Assembly (NCBI RefSeq): GCF_003350375.1
Contig: NZ_QQAR01000001.1
Span: 186,001-250,000 of the forward strand
DNA length: 64,000 nucleotides
Source of the DNA: Flavobacterium sp. AG291
GTDB taxonomy: Bacteria; Bacteroidota; Bacteroidia; Flavobacteriales; Flavobacteriaceae
Reading direction: 5' to 3'
Shown here: piece by piece, positions 62,445 through 64,000 of the stretch
How the letters are laid out: each line of letters begins with the position of its first letter
Position numbering within the stretch: position 1 is the first letter of the stretch
Program-made: the position numbers and the translations under genes
The notes under the pieces: generated by a model
What the model saw: the letters and a program-made list of their open reading frames with translations, nothing else
The model's database searches: none
Told to the model about the DNA's origin: nothing

Positions 62445-63728
62445 ATGGATTTTCAAAATACACGCGAATTCGCACAACAGCTTGACGCTAAAGATAAGCT
62501 CGCAAAATACAGGGACGAGTTCCATTTCCCACATGTAAACGGAAAGCAGGTTATTTACTTTACGGGTAACTCGCTTGGGCTTCAGCCGAAAAGGACTAAA
62601 GCTTATGTTGACGAAATTATGGACGACTGGGCTAAACTTGCCGTAGAAGGACATTTCTATGCAGATAAACCCTGGTGGGATTATCATGAGCGTTTTGCAG
62701 CTCCGCTTAGTAAAGTGGTAGGTGCATTACCTTCTGAGGTTACTGTAATGAATACCCTTACGATTAACCTACACCTTATGATGGTTTCTTTTTACCGTCC
62801 TACAGCTAAGAGATTCAAAATCATTTGTGAGGAGAAAGCCTTCCCAAGCGATCAGTACATGATCAAAAGCCAGGTGAAATTTCACGGACTTAATCCTGAA
62901 GATGCTATCATAGAACTTAAAAGAAGGCCGGGTGAACACAACATCCGTCTGGAAGATGTTCTTGCAAAGATTAATGAGGTTGGAGATGAGCTTGCGCTTG
63001 TACTTATAGGTGGTGTAAACTATTATACAGGACAGGTTTTTGATATGAAAACCATAACTAAAGCAGGTCAGGATGCCGGGGCTTATGTAGGCTGGGATCT
63101 TGCGCATGCTGCAGGAAATATAGCACTTGAATTACACGACTGGAATGTAGATTTCGCTGCCTGGTGCAGCTATAAATATATGAACTCAGGACCGGGTAAT
63201 GCTTCCGGAGCTTTTGTACATGAGATGCACCACAACGATATGGATCTAAATCGTTTTGCAGGATGGTGGGGTCATAACAAAGAGCGTCGTTTCCTTATGG
63301 AGCCAAACTTTGATCCGATCCGTGGAGCAAACGGCTGGCAGGTGAGTTGTCTTCCGGTAATTGCGCTGGCACCATACCTGGCATCGGTTGAGATGTTTGA
63401 TGAGGTGGGTATGCCTGCTCTTATCCAAAAACGTGACCTGATCACTTCTTACCTTGAATTCATTCTGGGGGAAGTTGATAAAGAAATTAACGGTAACTTT
63501 GAAGTAATAACGCCAACTGACCCTGCACAAAGAGCTTCGCAAATATCCGTGTTCCTTCATGGAGAAGGAAGGTCTTTGTTTGAATACCTGATGAAAAATG
63601 GTGTTATAACCGACTGGCGTGAGCCTAATGTTATCCGCCTTGCTCCGGTGCCGTTGTACTGTTCTTTTGAAGACATGTACGAATTCGGACAGATATTGAA
63701 AGAGGGGATTTTATCTCACAGGAAATAA
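62445..63728 (+). CDS. kynU: Kynureninase
   Basis: 427 aa PLP-dependent fold-type I hydrolase that cleaves kynurenine to anthranilate and alanine (or 3-hydroxykynurenine). Signatures: YFTGNSLGLQPKR, EVTVMNTLTINLHLMMVSFY, VGWDLAHAAGNIALELHDW and the PLP Lys in WCSYKYMNSGPG. It implies aerobic tryptophan breakdown or anthranilate/quinolinate supply. Partner genes (tdo, kmo) are not in the window. Confidence 0.97.
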   Translation: MDFQNTREFAQQLDAKDKLAKYRDEFHFPHVNGKQVIYFTGNSLGLQPKRTKAYVDEIMDDWAKLAVEGHFYADKPWWDYHERFAAPLSKVVGALPSEVTVMNTLTINLHLMMVSFYRPTAKRFKIICEEKAFPSDQYMIKSQVKFHGLNPEDAIIELKRRPGEHNIRLEDVLAKINEVGDELALVLIGGVNYYTGQVFDMKTITKAGQDAGAYVGWDLAHAAGNIALELHDWNVDFAAWCSYKYMNSGPGNASGAFVHEMHHNDMDLNRFAGWWGHNKERRFLMEPNFDPIRGANGWQVSCLPVIALAPYLASVEMFDEVGMPALIQKRDLITSYLEFILGEVDKEINGNFEVITPTDPAQRASQISVFLHGEGRSLFEYLMKNGVITDWREPNVIRLAPVPLYCSFEDMYEFGQILKEGILSHRK

Positions 63729-63731
63729 ATA

Positions 63732-63760
63732 AAAATGGGAAGCAAGTGCTTCCCATTTTT
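63732..63760. terminator. Bidirectional terminator after kynU
   Basis: ATGGGAAGCA/TGCTTCCCAT (63735-63744 / 63747-63756), 2-nt loop, flanked by A- and T-runs. Confidence 0.92.
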
Positions 63761-64000
63761 TATCTACCAAAAGTATCGTAATGGTCAGTGGCGTATTCTT
63801 CCATACGTTTTAGCAAAGCGATATTTTGTTTTTCGAGCACAGTTAGGTCTTTATCCACATTATTAGAAACAGGGACATACCAGTCGCTGAATTCAAAAAA
63901 ATAACGCAGGGAACTTTTCTTAAACGAATAACCGTGACGGGCGAAAACACAGTTTCTTACGATTTCAAGATCAAGCTTTCTCAGGTTTTTAAGCGATTCT
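63760..64000 (-). CDS. YARHG-domain protein, C-terminal end only
   Basis: The last 79 codons of a gene that runs off the right edge; no start in the window. The translated end contains a clear YARHG domain (RNCVFARHGYSF, YFFEFSDWYVP, LTVLEKQNIALL), an extracellular module of unknown function often found in lipoproteins or next to zinc ribbons. Nothing can be said of its N-terminal part. Shares the terminator with kynU. Confidence 0.85.
   Translation of the reverse strand, partial: ESLKNLRKLDLEIVRNCVFARHGYSFKKSSLRYFFEFSDWYVPVSNNVDKDLTVLEKQNIALLKRMEEYATDHYDTFGR

Noticed and set aside
1..64000. tRNA, rRNA, CRISPR array, prophage, classical IS
   Set aside because: Looked for in the intergenic regions; none found.

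Overview
The window looks like a chromosomal segment of a flavobacterium (Bacteroidetes, family Flavobacteriaceae). The DNA is AT-rich and nearly every gene is a housekeeping gene. Lineage markers are GldA (gliding), PorT (type IX secretion), the lipoprotein TamL, GLPGLI, DUF5686 and DUF3857 families, a split MetH, and promoters of the Bacteroidetes TTTG / TAnnTTTG type. I see no rRNA, tRNA, CRISPR array, prophage or classical insertion sequence. Species cannot be named from the sequence alone.

Layout. 1-5760: the cell-shape genes mrdA (cut by the window edge), mreD, mreC, mreB and then purH, all on the minus strand. 5860-16153: an ABC permease, a TPR/HTH regulator, fbaA-accD, tamL, an RNA methyltransferase and ubiE-porT. 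16253-23750: an orphan hypothetical gene, a GNAT gene, folA, a 2TM protein, two secreted paralogues, thyA, a bifunctional-nuclease gene and etfAB. 24025-38821: pdhB, envelope proteins and lipoproteins, soluble and membrane pyrophosphatases side by side, a deoxynucleoside kinase, two GLPGLI genes with a TonB-receptor-like protein, and a small membrane protein. 38910-48724: a methionine/sulfur region with metK, two short leader-peptide units, an OsmC protein, a stand-alone homoserine-dehydrogenase-like NAD domain, a SAM-I riboswitch, split metH and metF. 48779-64000: gldA, DAHP synthase/chorismate mutase, rsgA-dtd, three DUF3857 genes, a MazG-like gene, aroA, queA, a SIMPL protein, kynU and the end of a YARHG gene.

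The methionine region holds the most unusual biology. (1) Four copies of an inverted-repeat (REPIN-like) palindromic element lie within 3.4 kb of the metH-metF operon. One carries a complete DUF559 (Vsr-like) nuclease domain inserted in frame into the linker between the MetH cap and B12-binding domains. Another is in frame in the activation domain. The other two supply the stop and start codons of the split metH halves and abut the metF start codon. (2) Upstream of the OsmC gene lies a 33-codon leader peptide with six cysteine codons. It is followed by an intrinsic terminator whose 3' arm is partly duplicated inside the leader ORF, as expected of a cysteine-responsive attenuator. (3) Just before it sits a second unit of the same design with an aromatic-rich leader peptide (ICHTYFFMW) and its own terminator, but no structural gene behind it. 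(4) metK has a structured 5' leader that does not match a SAM riboswitch class I can recognise.

Smaller oddities include an AccD without its zinc-ribbon cysteines, two of three DUF3857 proteins that have lost the transglutaminase Cys and His, a soluble C-terminal tail on the membrane pyrophosphatase, and an AroA with low-complexity insertions.
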